Shown here piece by piece: positions 1 through 12,479 of a stretch of DNA of 64,000 nucleotides. A model generated the notes under the pieces. That model was not told the DNA's origin. It saw only the letters and a program-made list of their open reading frames with translations, and did no database searches. The number at the start of each line of letters is the position of its first letter. The stretch's first letter is position 1. The translations under genes and the position numbers were made by a program. Origin of the DNA: Russula earlei (Eukaryota > Basidiomycota > Agaricomycetes > Russulales > Russulaceae); contig JAGFNK010000048.1 in the NCBI GenBank assembly GCA_025769875.1, forward strand, positions 119,324 to 183,323. The letters run 5' to 3'.

Positions 1-2018
1 CGGAGTAGGGTGGAGAAGGAAAAGTGGGCGGCGACCTTGCCGTCGAGGAGAGGGCGTAGGGTGAGCTCTTCTTGATATTGTTCCGAGTTTGAGAGATTCG
101 TGGCGAGGGCTGTAATGAAGAGAGAACAGAAGAAAGCCCAGTTCATTCTGCACTGGCGACAAGAGCGTTCCCCGTTCACCGTTCACCGTTCACTCGCAAA
201 ACGGGGGGGGAGCCTCTCACGGCTTAGCGGGCCGAACTCCCGTTTCCCATGGGGACTGCTGGGGCAAGCAAGGGCCCGTACCATCGTCCCCATGACCTCC
301 CTATTGATCGCAGCTTGTTGCCAATCAGCCGCTTTGTTTCAACTTTCCGGATTTTCTTGACTCGTTTTTCCTTCAGGCAGTGCCACGTGATGCTGTCCGC
401 TAGCAAGGAATCCCACACCCACACCTACGCCAACGCCCAACGCCTCCCACGACATCTGACGTAGGGACAATCTGTCGGATCTTACCGATATACATCTCGT
501 TCCTTTCTGGTCCATCCAGATCGCTGGAAAGCCATTCCCAAACAAAAGAAGGCAAGTGGCGCGGTGGACCTCGTCGTCATAGCTCGACGCTGACCTTCCA
601 GGCAATATCAATACTGACACACCGTCAAAGTCACGCCACCCCTCTGAACTGTTCTAGTTATAATACGGACGGGTCACAGGTTCGTCCCGACTTGCAACCG
701 TCCGCTGATGCTGGCAGGGAATGTGTGCCATGGCGACTGGTCTGCTCCAATCAATCGAATCGCACCTCATCCCATGTGCACCACCGGTCGTACCGACCCT
801 TCCCTGTCGGTCGTTTCGCATTAATTTTTATATTATTGTGAGATGGGCACGGGACAAGCCGAGATGGGGGAACCGGGGTCATGTGCTCCTCGGATGGTCA
901 TGAGGTGATCGCAATTGCGAATTGGCCGTGCGTTACTTGCAGCTTCTCGACGCCACTGGGGAAACAATGCTGTGTGATCATCTATCCATCCATCCCTCTG
1001 CTCGATGGAGAGTTCTTTTCCCGGATGGTGGCGGGCCGAGGAAGAGACGACCCCCCAGCGCTGTCTGAGGGGCCGAGGAAAAGATCGTGACTGAGGCAGG
1101 CTGAATGACATGCGTCCACTCCGATTACAATGACTGCACGACTCTAGATCTGTGTCGGACTCGGACGGGGCTCGTAGGTGCCATGATGTGGGGTGAGGTG
1201 GGGTGGTGTGGGAAGGTGGCATGTGTGTACCTTACCTTTTCCTTTTCAGCCTCTCCGTTCTCTTGGGTTCACAATCCCTTACAAAGGGGACGCGGCGCAC
1301 CCAAGGGTAAGCGAACTAGGAATAAAGAAGATCGTCGTTTTTGATAACGCGCTCAGCGCGCTTCGGTCACTTTTCGATACAACTACGGGGAAGCGGGGAG
1401 GGGTTTTGCAGGAGTATGGCTAGTCGAGAGCAAGGGGGGATGAGAACGGTGGGACGTCGCCGGGGTCATTATATAGCTGCAATGCAAGCAGAGGTGGTAG
1501 TAGTACAATAACCGCGAGGGGTGACTAGATACACAATGGGAAAACGAGTTGCGTGTGCGAGCATCGGGGTATATAAATGTGACGACGTGACAGGAACCAG
1601 TAGGGCAGCGAAGCTGGCACTGTGCGGTGGTGCAAGGGTCCGATGATAAGGGAGGGGGTATGATCGTGCTCGAACGAACGTGATCGAGGGTCATTGGTTG
1701 GAGAGAGGTGCGGCCAGGCGAGACGGGGGAGGCGTCAGCGCGGAGGAGACCGGGCTGCCGCGGCACGACACGCAAAGCAGTCATTGTCGACCGTGTCGAC
1801 CACTTTTTGTACTTCAGGGCCGTAATGCTGTCCAGGGAGAAGAGGGAAAGTTGTGGCACAGACCGGTCGGAACGGCAGACGGCGGAGGGGACACGGACCT
1901 TTATGCAGCCCGGATCACGACACCCTTTCCGGTGGAAGATGCTGTATTCGCATCTACTCGAGTTGCAATCCATGATGGCAACGATCAGGTGGCGTTGGAA
2001 GTGCTACGGAGGGGAGCA

Positions 2019-2034
2019 GGGGGGGGGGGGGGGG
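2019..2034. repeat. 16-nt poly-G run
   Basis: An uninterrupted run of 16 G on the plus strand. Such runs are prone to length errors in sequencing and to G-quadruplex formation in DNA. Confidence 0.9.
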
Positions 2035-2808
2035 AAGAGCGTCAGCGGCTAGAGTCGAGTCATTCATGCCGAGCGGAGAGAATGAAAGGACGAACTCCAC
2101 AACGGGACCACCGCGTTCCTTCGCTGCGCGAGAACGGTCAACGGACGCGTGATGGATGCGAATTCGCGACGTACGCTATGCGTCGACACATAAAGTACAG
2201 ATATCGAGGTTGGAAACAGGACGGTCTTGCGGGCAAGGCACGGACGGGTTTTTGGGGGGGGAGAGGAGCGGGAGGAGGGGCCTTTTATAGGGTAGGGCAA
2301 GATGATGATGTGGAGAAAGGGATCAGCAGATCCGAATTTCTGGTTCGGTTTCGCTTCGGCCATCGCGCTTATCTTGGTTCGTTGTTTTTTTTTTTTTCTC
2401 TTTTCCTATAATTCCCTGCTCTCCCTGAGCTGTCCTCGCATGCCGTCAGCGCGTCGGAGTATGCTTTGTCTTCACCTTCGTTATCGTCCCCTTGTCCTAT
2501 CTGATTGCTACCCACGTAACGTATTCTGAACCGCTCTCCGGTCTTCCTCGCTATCTCTTCCTCGCACAGTCCTCCCTCCGTCTTGCTCGGTTGATGTCAG
2601 GTAGAATACCAAATACCTTGCCCTTCGCATTCCGTTGGCACCTGAACCGCCGAGCCGTAGCCCTGTGGCACAGTTCCTGGTATGTGGTGGCGCCACTGCG
2701 CCCGCGATCGCGATTCGCTTATGCCGGCCCCCTCTTTCCTCATCACGCCATGAGATAGGGCTGGTCGCCAACTGGCGTGTGTGGTCCCTCTATGGCACGG
2801 CACGAATC

Positions 2809-2847
2809 CCTTCTCCTTCTCCTTCTCCTTCTCCTTCTCCTTCTCCC
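2809..2847. repeat. (CTTCTC)n microsatellite
   Basis: About six and a half near-perfect copies of the hexamer CTTCTC. It is a polypyrimidine tract on the plus strand, with no sign that it is coding. Confidence 0.9.
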
Positions 2848-5802
2848 ACGCGTCCGCTTGCTGATTAATCAAAAGGTTCTGCGCATCGCACGGTGCCAGG
2901 GACGCCACCACATGATCCCCATCCCCTCGGATTTCGTCAGCGCCCTTTCGGACATCAGGTCGGGTGCTTCTCTTCTCTATTGCGTTCATATCACCCCATG
3001 CGCCCTCATGGACCCCTCCTCTTCTTTCCATTCCACGCAACGTATGACGCGCCCAGTGCCATAATCTCGTGCAAACGCGTGCTCAATCACGAGCAGCACC
3101 CCCCTTTTCGATGCGGTCGTTTCAAGCACCGATGACGATCTGCAGGATCGCCATCTACTTTCATATCTTTTATGACGAAAAGATCGTCCCTTCTCTCATC
3201 TCGCTCTGGCTCTCACCGCCCCGTCCCTTTGGTTTTTCATGCAAAACTCCGATGGGGTTCGGGACCCCCTGGCGTAACCTGAGGCGTCGTTGATCAATTT
3301 CACAGCCAAGTGCACGGGTGTCTGTTACCCACGGTTTTCCAGGTCCCTTGGCTGATCGGACATTCGTTGACCGAGCGTTCATGTCGTAGAGTTCTATCAT
3401 TTTCAACGTCCGTTTATCTTGGTCACCGAGCTCACGTCCCGGTCATAACATAATACTCCAGCGTGTGGCTGCCCTCGCTCAAGGTTCGCAGCTGTCGACA
3501 AACACATGCCCGATAGCGCTCTGCGAAATACGTCAGCTGATAGATAGCGAAGAAGTGGACGCTTCAAGTCCGATCGCGTAATATATATATCTAAAAGACG
3601 TCTTGGGTGGTGAATGACGTCCAGTTCGCGTATCTCCCGGGGGAAATCTGCCGTCATTTTGCTTCGCGATAAGCAAAGGGAAGAAAAAAGAGGGAGAGCC
3701 CGCCCAAATACGGCCAGTTTGTCTCGGAAAGAAAGAAAAAAAAAACGTCGAGTTCGATGCGGCAGCGTGCCGCAGGTGCTAAATATACCCGCGCAAACGA
3801 TCGATAGCCTTACGAGCGACGATTGTTCCTCCTTTCATTCATTCATTCTCGCCTCGCTTTCCCCGAATCGAACTCTGCTGTCTTGGTCCAACAGGTCAGG
3901 TTCCAGACTCCATCTATGCTAGACCTCGGACGGCCGCGGCGCGACCCATTAACCCCTGGCTTCTCGTCTAGAACTAAAAGGCCAGATCAATTCAGTTGCG
4001 CGCAAGGACGACGGAATACCCGTCGCCAGGGGACATGAGGGCCACAGCGCTGTCCGACTCGGGGTCCCTCGAGCATCCTAGCCACCTCTCTGTTGTGCCG
4101 CTTTTGCGCCTTGAGGGACACCATTCCCCCATTCCGTCTTTCGGGTTATGCGTTCCGAAGCGAACTAGTGGCTGGGAACCGACAGTCGGCTCTCGCACGG
4201 ATCGATCAATCAAATCTATTTCATCCCTGTGCCACAGTCGTCACCTCAGGGGCACCTGGGCACCGCGGCGATCCTCGCACGCACAGCTCGTTCGCCAACG
4301 CTTTGTGGGCTCCCGTGGTCCGTGGCTTGTCACAAGGACGGTCCGGGGCGTAAAAACATAACGTCTCGTCTCGGGGACTTTCGCCTTTTTCTCCTCACAT
4401 CGCGCGTCGATGGTGCAATCCTCGCGTCAACTGAACCATCACCGAGCACATCGCCTGATGGCACCATCGCGAGGTTAGTGCGTCAGATGGCGCGCAGCGC
4501 CGGCGCCCTGCGCGCTTGCTATCAAAGGACTGGAAAATCCTTGTCGTGTCTGTGGTACTGGATACCCGGCTCAAGCTTGCACCGAGTGCCGAACACCAAA
4601 GTTCGTCCAGGCCGTCTTGACCCCTTGCCGCGGTTCACCGAACGTGTTCCATCCTGCGCCGTCAAGAGAACACTCGCGCCGCCCGACCTTGAAAGGGTTG
4701 GTTCGAGCCGGTCTGTGGCTCAGCTCATCAACCAAGCGCGCGCCTAAATTTTGCCCCCCAGTTGTTCTGATTCGGAGCAGGAAGGGTCCAGCTGGAGGGG
4801 GACATCAGAGTGAATTGGCACAACGTGACGATCTGAAAACTGTGGCCAAAGAGGATAAGACCTTGTCAAAAAAATTGTCGCGCTTACAGTGCGGGCGTCC
4901 TTCGGCGGGGCCGAGCTCGTGACACTCCTCCGACTCCACCCCTGCCCCCCTTCCAGTCTTTTCTCGAAAGCGGGGCTGTGTGTCGGCCTTCTGATGGCCA
5001 CCGCAACTTGCGATTTGGATCAGCCCGGCGCTATCCGGGGGCAGGATCTGTGACCCAGAGTTGGGAGCTGGAGGGCCCAGGTGACTTGGCGGTGACCGCG
5101 CTGCTGGTTCACGCCCGGGTTGCCTCGGTAGGTTAGAATGTGGCGCCTGTGCCCATGGGACAATGGGACATCCAATGTGCGGGCAAGAGAGCACGCACGT
5201 GGCTAGTGACAGCACAGAAGTGAGCGAGCCACGAGCCACATGATGGTCGTTGTTGGGTGGGTGGGTGATACCCCCCAGTTTCCCTTTTGAGAAACTATTT
5301 CACACACGCCCATGGACCATCGCTCCCTCATTTCGCGGTCTTGGGAGGCGACGATGTCGTTGTCGTCGAGGACGGCCAAGCCTCGCGCGTTCGCCGGTAC
5401 GCGTTGTCATTGCGTGCGGGAATCTGTGCAGCCTGTGGATCAAGTGCACAAGTGAATCCATGCGTGAGGGCGGTATCCGGCCTCCCGTATTTTGGATGAC
5501 CGAGCTTCTTGAGGCCCGGCGTATGATCCCTTGGACTCTCCAATAGACCTAGCATCGTGCCTAATCATTCACGGCGTCGGCATTCCAGAAAAGATTCACC
5601 CCAACGGTTTTGCTGGGAAACCCGGGAAAGGGCTTGGGTTGTGCCGGATGGTCCGACAAATGAATTGCTTTTCAGGGTGTTCGCGACCGAAACTATAACT
5701 AACGACCCGTGCCGGCATGCAGTATAGCCCCATGCGGAACATCACCACAACACCACCCTTCACGGTCCAAGCGGGCGAACATTGGAGGGATCGGCGTTGT
5801 GA

Positions 5803-6800
5803 TCAGAGACCACGACCGTGCCCCGTTATCTTGATTTCGCTTATGAGCACTCGTTTTTTCCTGGTCATCGTTCCCGACAACGGCGAGAGCAGCCCTTGGA
5901 ATCGTGCAAGGACCTCCTCCTTCTCTTCCCGCAGTCCACCGTCCTTCTCAATCCCCGCAGTGCGCACACAAAACGGCCCCAATCAGCGAACCCCCCACGC
6001 GCGTCGCTGACCGCAGATGGCAGGCCGACGCCGAGTTCGATCCCGCTGGCACCCCACAATGCCCAGGGGTCAGCGCCCTCGATGACACCAAGGGACTCGC
6101 CCCAACGGGCGCTGTGCGCTGTGCACGCTCACGAGGCCGTCGAGGCCCTCTCCACCGTCGGCACCATCCAAGACAAGCTTGCGGAGCCGGAGCGGGTGCC
6201 AAACGCCCATTCCGCAGGTGCGTCCCGCCACGCTGAAGTAACGCACCCGCGGGTCGTCTGGTGTACGCGGGTTGAAGATTTCGGTTAGGCAGGCCGTCGT
6301 TAGGTTGGCGTAGGCCGGTGGGTCGAACATGCCAAGTGAAAAAGTGGTGAATGACGGCAAGGAAGAAAACGAGTTGGCGGATGATGACAACGTGATGATC
6401 CCATGCTCGCAATAAACGGTGTTTCTGCCGTTGCTTCGGCCGCTGCTGTACTCATCGTGGGTACAGGCTCGGTGGTGGCAACACTTGCTTCTTCTCTTCT
6501 TCTAGCCGCTGAGGGCCCAAACCGAGGTGCTCCTCATTACAATGGGCAGTGTAAGCCGTGGGTGATGATATAACATAACACATATGACGTGACGTGCCTT
6601 GCACCGATATCCATAAAGGGGCTTCCGCGATGTGTTGCGATCGTTGTGAGTGATAACGGCGTGTGGTTCACAGGCTTGAGATGGGTGATGAGATGTCGAC
6701 AGTCAAGTCCGCCCATCGAGTGCGCCATAAAGATGATTCCACGGAAGAGCTTTCATCTGAAGGTACCGGTCAAGTTGCTCTGTGCGGGACTCGATCATAA
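5803..6800 (-). pseudogene. Lipase-like alpha/beta hydrolase relic
   Basis: Read on the minus strand, three blocks match the fungal triacylglycerol lipase family (serine hydrolases of the alpha/beta fold). The first has IESRTEQLDRYLQ followed by FMAHSMGGLDCRHLI, which holds the nucleophile elbow HSMGG. Then comes HRGSPFMDI. After a probable intron follow FDPPAYANLTT, EIFNPRTPDDPRV and WGESLGVIEGADPWALWG, then a C-terminal FADWGRFV. The blocks lie in different frames. One extra A near 6740, a 7-bp tandem duplication (CGCTGTG twice, 6110-6123) and a third indel near 5955 break the frame, and the Pro usually seen before HRGSPF is missing. The N-terminal third expected upstream of IESR was not found; a perfect hairpin sits there instead. 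I infer a decayed or truncated gene, although assembly errors could explain some of the indels. Confidence 0.7.
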
Positions 6801-6807
6801 GAGGTCT

Positions 6808-6885
6808 GTTGACCACATACACGGTAAGCGAATTGGGTCCACTTGATAAAGTGGACCCAATTCGCTTACCGTGTATGTGGTCAAC
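6808..6885. repeat. Perfect 37-bp inverted repeat, 4-nt loop
   Basis: Arms 6808-6844 and 6849-6885 are exact reverse complements, separated by GATA. The repeat lies between the lipase relic and the start of nuo51. It replaces the position where the lipase N-terminal coding part would be expected. Confidence 0.95.
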
Positions 6886-7067
6886 TGATGTCTTAATTTC
6901 GTGTCTTATCGTCCTCTTGGGTCGACTACTCCGATGGGACCGTAGAGTATTCATTGAGCGTGTATGCACCTTGCGAGATGTCACCCAGCGTGGGCGGGAA
7001 ATGCCGTGATTACATAACGAAACGACAACACGGTTGGCCCCACCGAAAACGCTGCTGTCGTCAACAA

Positions 7068-8861
7068 ATGCTGAAAGCTACGAGACCAACGCGTGAGTGG
7101 CTTAGATCCCAAGTCTAGTCAGTTATCAACGGGTTATCAGACTCCGCACGGTCTTTGGGTCGAAGATGTTTTGCTACAGTGCAGGACACTCCGGTCAGGC
7201 GATATGGAGGTTTGAAGGATCAGGACCGTATCTTCACAAATGCTTATTTGCGACACGACCATGGTATCAAAGGCGCTCTGGTACGCTCCTTTTCTCGTCC
7301 CTCGAACTTTCGGTCTCATCTCTTTGCCAGTCTCGTGGCGACTGGCATAGGACAAAGGACATCTTGCTAAAAGGCGATTCATGGATCATCCAGTCCATCA
7401 AGGATTCTGGTCTGCGCGGACGTGGAGGCGCCGGCTTCCCGAGTGGATTGAAATGGAGCTTTATGAACAAGCCTGGTTGGGAGAAGGATCCGAGGTCGGT
7501 CTCAGAACCATCACGCCAAGTTCCATCGTCTCATTCAACATTCCAGACCCCGCTACCTCGTCGTCAACGCCGATGAGGGAGAGCCTGGGACATGCAAGGA
7601 CCGCGAAATCCTACGCGGTGATCCGCATAAACTCGTGGAGGGTTGTCTCGTTGCCGGTCGCGGCATGAACGCCACCGCGGCGTACATCTACATCCGCGGC
7701 GAGTTTTGCCAGGAGGCCGCACACCTTCAGCAGGCCATCACGGAGGCGTACAAGGCCGGTTTCCTCGGGAAGAACGCATGTGGCTCTGGCTATGCGTTCG
7801 ATGTCTATCTCCATCGCGGTGCCGGCGCGTACATCTGTGGTGAGGAGACGGCGCTCATAGAAAGCTTGGAAGGCAAGCAGGGCAAGCCGCGTCTCAAACC
7901 GCCGTTCCCGGCCGACGTCGGCCTTTTCGGATGTCCGTCGACGGTCGCGAACGTAGAGACCGTTGCCGTTGCGCCAACGATCTGCCGTCGCGGTCCGAGT
8001 TGGTTCGCGGGCTTCGGTCGGGAACGCAATCAAGGCACAAAGCTTTTTTGCATCAGCGGACATGTCAATAATCCGTGTGTCGTCGAAGAGGAGATGAGCA
8101 TTCCCTTGAAAGATCTCGTTGAGAAGCACGCCGGGGGTGTCCGTGGAGGCTGGGATAACTTGCTCGGCATTATTCCCGGTGGGAGTTCCGTTCCTGTGCT
8201 TCCGAAGCCAAGATGTGAAGAAGTGTTGTGAGCAAACGATTTCATTTGTCTTCTCCCGCGCGTTTAGCTCCTCTAGGATGGATTTCGACTCTTTGAAGGA
8301 CGCTCAGTCCGGTCTTGGGACTGGCGCTGTCATCGTAATGGACAAATCGACTGACATCGTCGCGGCTATCGCTCGATTCTCTCAAGTTCGTTACGCTATG
8401 TACACCCCCCTCCCGCCGTTCTTTCTGACCTGTGCGCAGTTTTACAAACACGAGTCTTGCGGCCAATGTACGCCTTGCAGAGAGGGAACCACGTGGATGA
8501 TGAACATGATGAACCGCTTTGTTGAAGGCCGCGGACATCCGCGCGAAATCGACATGCTTCTCGAATTGACGTGCGTGCGCTCATCGCCCGCCTCCACCTC
8601 TCATCTTATCCTCCCGTGACCTGCAGTAAACAAGTCGAAGGCCGCACGATCTGCGCCCTGGGTGACGCGGCGGCCTGGCCCATCCAGGGTCTCATGCGTC
8701 ATTTCCGCCCAGAGGTGGAGAGGCGCATCGCAGAATACCGCGCGCGCGAAGGGGGCGTGCTGTTTGGCGGACGTCCGATACGCGACGTCGACCCCGCTCT
8801 TGCCATCCCGGACGACCTCGGCGGTCAGCTCCCTGAGGTCGCGTCACCTGCGGCGCCATGA
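7068..8861 (+). CDS. nuo51: Complex I 51-kDa flavoprotein subunit (NDUFV1/NuoF-type)
   Basis: This subunit oxidises NADH at the tip of the matrix arm of mitochondrial complex I; it holds FMN and Fe-S cluster N3. My model is join(7068..7092, 7141..7280, 7331..7494, 7547..8227, 8277..8385, 8440..8570, 8627..8861), 494 aa, with six introns of 48-56 nt, all GT-AG. The start ATG opens an Arg-rich, Ser-containing presequence (MLKATRPT...RSLGRR), as expected for matrix import. The glycine-rich nucleotide-binding motif GRGGAGFP is at about residues 85-92. [14 protein letters not shown] and [13 protein letters not shown] follow. Cluster N3 ligands are Cys380, Cys383 and Cys386 (SCGQCTPC) and Cys426, which has the family's spacing; an intron separates the third and fourth ligands. 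No stop or frameshift was seen. The first exon is only 25 nt and is the least certain part. The gene is divergent from the lipase relic. Confidence 0.95.
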
Positions 8862-9700
8862 TACGGGGTTGCCAACCCTCGCTAATCGGCTAGCGTGCAT
8901 GCCCTTTTTTGCGTAGAAACAAAGTTACAATATACGGTATTGTATTTGCGCTCATGTGGCACGTGTGTGGGAAAGATCCATGTCCATGGGTCATGCCGTT
9001 CGAGACCAAGCAACCTAGTGATGGAATATGGGTGGGCGCGGGGATGCCCTTCACATACGTACCATCTTTCCCCGCGTGACGGCGGTAAATTACTAAGAAT
9101 GTCAACACGTTGGCAGCCATGTGAAATGCGGTGATGATGGCGATACGGCAGATCCCCATACTGCGGGGGCGCACTGCCAAACGTAACCGGGGGGGGGGGA
9201 GGGGTGGCCGTGCGCCTTCGCCACTCCGATGACTTTATGGAAGTACAAGACGGCGAATGACGGGCGCGCCATCGAACGACGGAATACCAACGCCGCTATT
9301 CAGAATATACATCGATTGGGCAGCGAACGCGAGGGGGAGAAACAGTTCACGGCCACGCATAAAAGCCAAACGCCCGGGCGGGAAGGGACGATGGGGCCCG
9401 CACGATGCACGCACATCCCGTAAGGGCGCGATGAGACAGACGGACGGACGGACGATCACCGAGGATGGGGTGGCGCTCGTGCCGAGCGGCGTTGCCACCA
9501 CGATCTCCTTCACCCTCCCCTTTCGAGAAGTCGCCTTTGAATTGATTGGGCGTCGTCCTGGGCCCGCAGCGACATCGAGTGGCGGGCGAAGCACGGCCAG
9601 GACGTGGTCGGTCAGAAGAACGGGCCAGGGTCGCCATGGGTTGGCTCGGGCTTATGGAGGCGCCAAGGGCGCCGGGGAGTGGTGCGGGAGGAGGGGGAGG

Positions 9701-9724
9701 AGAGAAGAGAAGAGAAGAGAAGAG
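9701..9724. repeat. (AGAGA)n short tandem repeat
   Basis: Nearly five copies of AGAGA inside a purine-rich tract. Confidence 0.85.
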
Positions 9725-10564
9725 GCGTGAGCACCCACGTGGGGAGAGCCTGATGTGTCTGTTGGTCGCAAACGAAATTTTGCGCGCGCACCGGGACTCT
9801 CCCCTCTACCTCCTCCTCCTCTTGGACTTTTTTTTTAAAAAAAACACGCAAAGGAAGCCGGGATTTCAAAAGTACGTTGCGCAATGTCACCGCCGGCCAA
9901 AAAAATATTTCCATTGGGCGGGGACAAATGTCGATCACGACGGAATGCAGAACGAGACAAGGTCGAGGACCAGTCGGGATAGAGGGCTCCTACGGATGCG
10001 GAGCTTTGTAAAGACGGTAGACGATGGAGACTTAATTGCGATGGCGGGCGGCGGGCCCCACGCGATGTATATGACCAGGACCAGGGATGACATTCCTGAA
10101 GGACGTTCGAGGAACAACAGCCCGAGTCGAAAAACCGAAAAAAGGTGTCAGCCCGATTACCAGTGCCAGTGGGGCCTGCCTTGCATCGCAAGTCCTCGCC
10201 GTTGTACACGTGGCTCCTTTTCTCTGCCTGCGCTCGATGGCCCCGAGGCCGTTCAATCGAATGCGTGCCGTCGGCTCTGGTCCTCACCAGACGCTGGCGC
10301 TCCGAGTCCTTGAACTCAGTTAGGATCTCGTCCCGCCGCGGTTCGAAAGTCGTGGTCCGGTCAGGTAGCCGGTGCTACCGTCCCGCCCGAGCAGCAATCA
10401 GTCAACTTGCTGTCAGTGACGACGACCGGTCTTGACTGGATGCGTTTACCTTTGCGTGGGTCCTCAGTGAAGAGACTGATTTCCCGTCACGGTGGGAACC
10501 CAGGTTGCCGCACCACACTGGCAATGCGACCGCCACCGTTCAGTTTTCAACAAAGACGCATCCT

Positions 10565-10617
10565 ACGTCATGTGGTTCTTACTTATCGATTTGTTATGAG
10601 CAAGAACCACATGACGT
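10565..10617. repeat. Inverted repeat, 16-bp arms, 21-nt spacer
   Basis: ACGTCATGTGGTTCTT at 10565-10580 is exactly complementary to 10602-10617. There is no flanking gene within about 1.5 kb, and no T-run follows to suggest a Pol III terminator. Confidence 0.9.
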
Positions 10618-12479
10618 GGCGTTTGGTCTTTGCGCAGCCTCAGATCAGTGGAAGAGTCACCTACCACGCCCGGGCCCGCCATGCTCTCAATGGAGGTCAA
10701 CAATGAAGTGACCGGCACTGACATTGTTGCCGGTGTCTTGGTCTGTCCAGATGCTGTACGCCAACATCTTGAGCAAGAAGATGCCAGGGAAGAAAGAAGT
10801 CGGTACCACACGTCAGAACAGGCTAGGAAGAGGGAGGGGTGACTCAGTGTCGACCATCTCAGTAACTGGACACCGTGTGACATAAAGAGGTTCATGTCCC
10901 TGCGACTGGCCCGGCCGTTGACAACCGCCATCGAAAGGAAAAGGCTTTATTGGCTGGTCGCATTCAGTTTTCGTCGCTTCCTCGGACTCTGGACGGTCGG
11001 GAATTAGCGTTACTAGTACGCACTTGCACGGGCCGTACCGTGACAGTGGCTGCGCGATTTTACGAACCCCAGGGACGGCCTCGGGTACAGTACCGCTTGT
11101 TTCAACTCAGGCTCGCCAGTCGCGTGTGCGTGTGCGTGTGCGCGCGCGTCCAGCCACCCAGATAGACCTGCGCTCCAGGCCCCCCACGAATTTGAAAACC
11201 TGGGTGCCAAATGCGTCGTAACCATAACGCACCCGCGCGCTCGTGGCTCGTGCAGGTGAACCCTTACGGCATCTCACGCCTTTCTCCCAGACACGTTCCC
11301 CAATCCCGCCCCGCCACCGTCATCAACGTCGCAAGCAATTGACTAATCCCAGCTAAAAACAAAAACAGGGGCAGAGGGGTGAAAAAAAAAAAAAAATGCA
11401 CGGCCGCCAAATCTGAACGGCGGGGGCCCAGGGCGATGTGCTGCGGAACAGAGGTACTGTATGTACCTACTGGTACGACACGGGCACCTCCTCCACGCGC
11501 CCTTTACGCCAACATTGACCGGTCGTCGCCGCTCGGTGCCGTGGCCGATGCTCCGTTCGCCCCCTGCGGGCATCACGAGGCGAGTCCTGGTGCCGCGAAG
11601 ATAACCACACGCTCTCCCTAGACTCCCTGTTCGGCCGACGCACCGTGCGCGGCGTCTCCAGACACTTCTCGTAACGCCTTCAATTCCCTGCCGCCTTTGG
11701 GGGGTCCTCCGCCCTTACCCCTATCTTTTTCCTTTGGCACTCACAGTACGTGATCCATGGACCTTTTGGGCGTCCCACGTTCGGACGTGACGTGGAGTCG
11801 AGGCCCTTTCCTTCTCTGCAAGGGGAGAAAGGGGGAAGAAGCATCACGCATGCGTTCGACAAATGATACCGGGGCCCAGTCCCGATTCGGGCTGGGGGCG
11901 TCGGTGCGCGCGCACGAGGGTGTGGGGGCGTCAACCCAGCCTTGGCGTCACGATGGATGGCCCTCGTGTCGTGCCATGCCATTTTTATTCGTTCACTGCT
12001 GCAAGTTTGTATGTACCCCTCGTGAGCGTTGGCGCCTTCACGTCATCGTGTTATCACTGGTCACACATTGCGTTTGCACCCCGGGCAAGGCCCATAAATC
12101 TCACCTTGTGCGATCCGTTGAAATCGCGCTTCTCTCAAAATCCCTCTTTACTCTCGCGCAGATGCGAAGTCAGTCCGGTGATTCTTCGAGAAGCGAGCGA
12201 AGCAAAAAAGAAGGTAGCGCCTGACCTCGTTGGGAAATGGGAAGTTTCGGCATATTTGATAACAGCGGGAGGAGGGTCGCCTCGAGGCAAACGATTCTTT
12301 GGGTCACAGGGCGGGTGTGGCGCAGCACGCTGCTGTAGTGGAGTGGAAAACGTTATCGCGAGGCACAAAGCTGATTAAATGTTCCACCATTGAAGGGGCG
12401 GGCGAACATAAATGGCGACGTGTGTTTCCAACGAACAAATCCCCGTACGCGAACACCTCGCATACCTTTTTTCATTGCT

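Larger units (their letters stand above)
1..5802. other. No supported gene; GC-rich host-like sequence
   Basis: I could not assign any protein in this stretch. Open frames are short, none carries a motif I recognise, and I could not join them with plausible introns. Simple-sequence tracts are present (a 16-G run near 2019 and a CTTCTC array near 2809). A TATA-like TATATAAA lies near 1571. The frame at 5287-5499 (plus) reads somewhat like a protein but matches no family I know. Undetected exons of intron-rich genes remain possible here. Confidence 0.5.
8862..12479. other. Long intergenic gap without recognisable gene
   Basis: Only short overlapping frames are present and none matches a family I know. 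The stretch holds an AGAGA array at 9701-9724, a 16-bp-arm hairpin at 10565-10617 and an alternating purine-pyrimidine tract at 11121-11149. It is long for this gene-dense host region, so an unrecognised gene cannot be excluded. Confidence 0.5.

Noticed and set aside
1383..2411. Long open frames on both strands (196 and 243 aa)
   Set aside because: They overlap antisense in GC-rich DNA, contain homopolymer and low-complexity residues, and show no domain; likely chance.
7611..8129. 172-aa minus-strand frame
   Set aside because: It is the antisense of the well-conserved large exon of nuo51.
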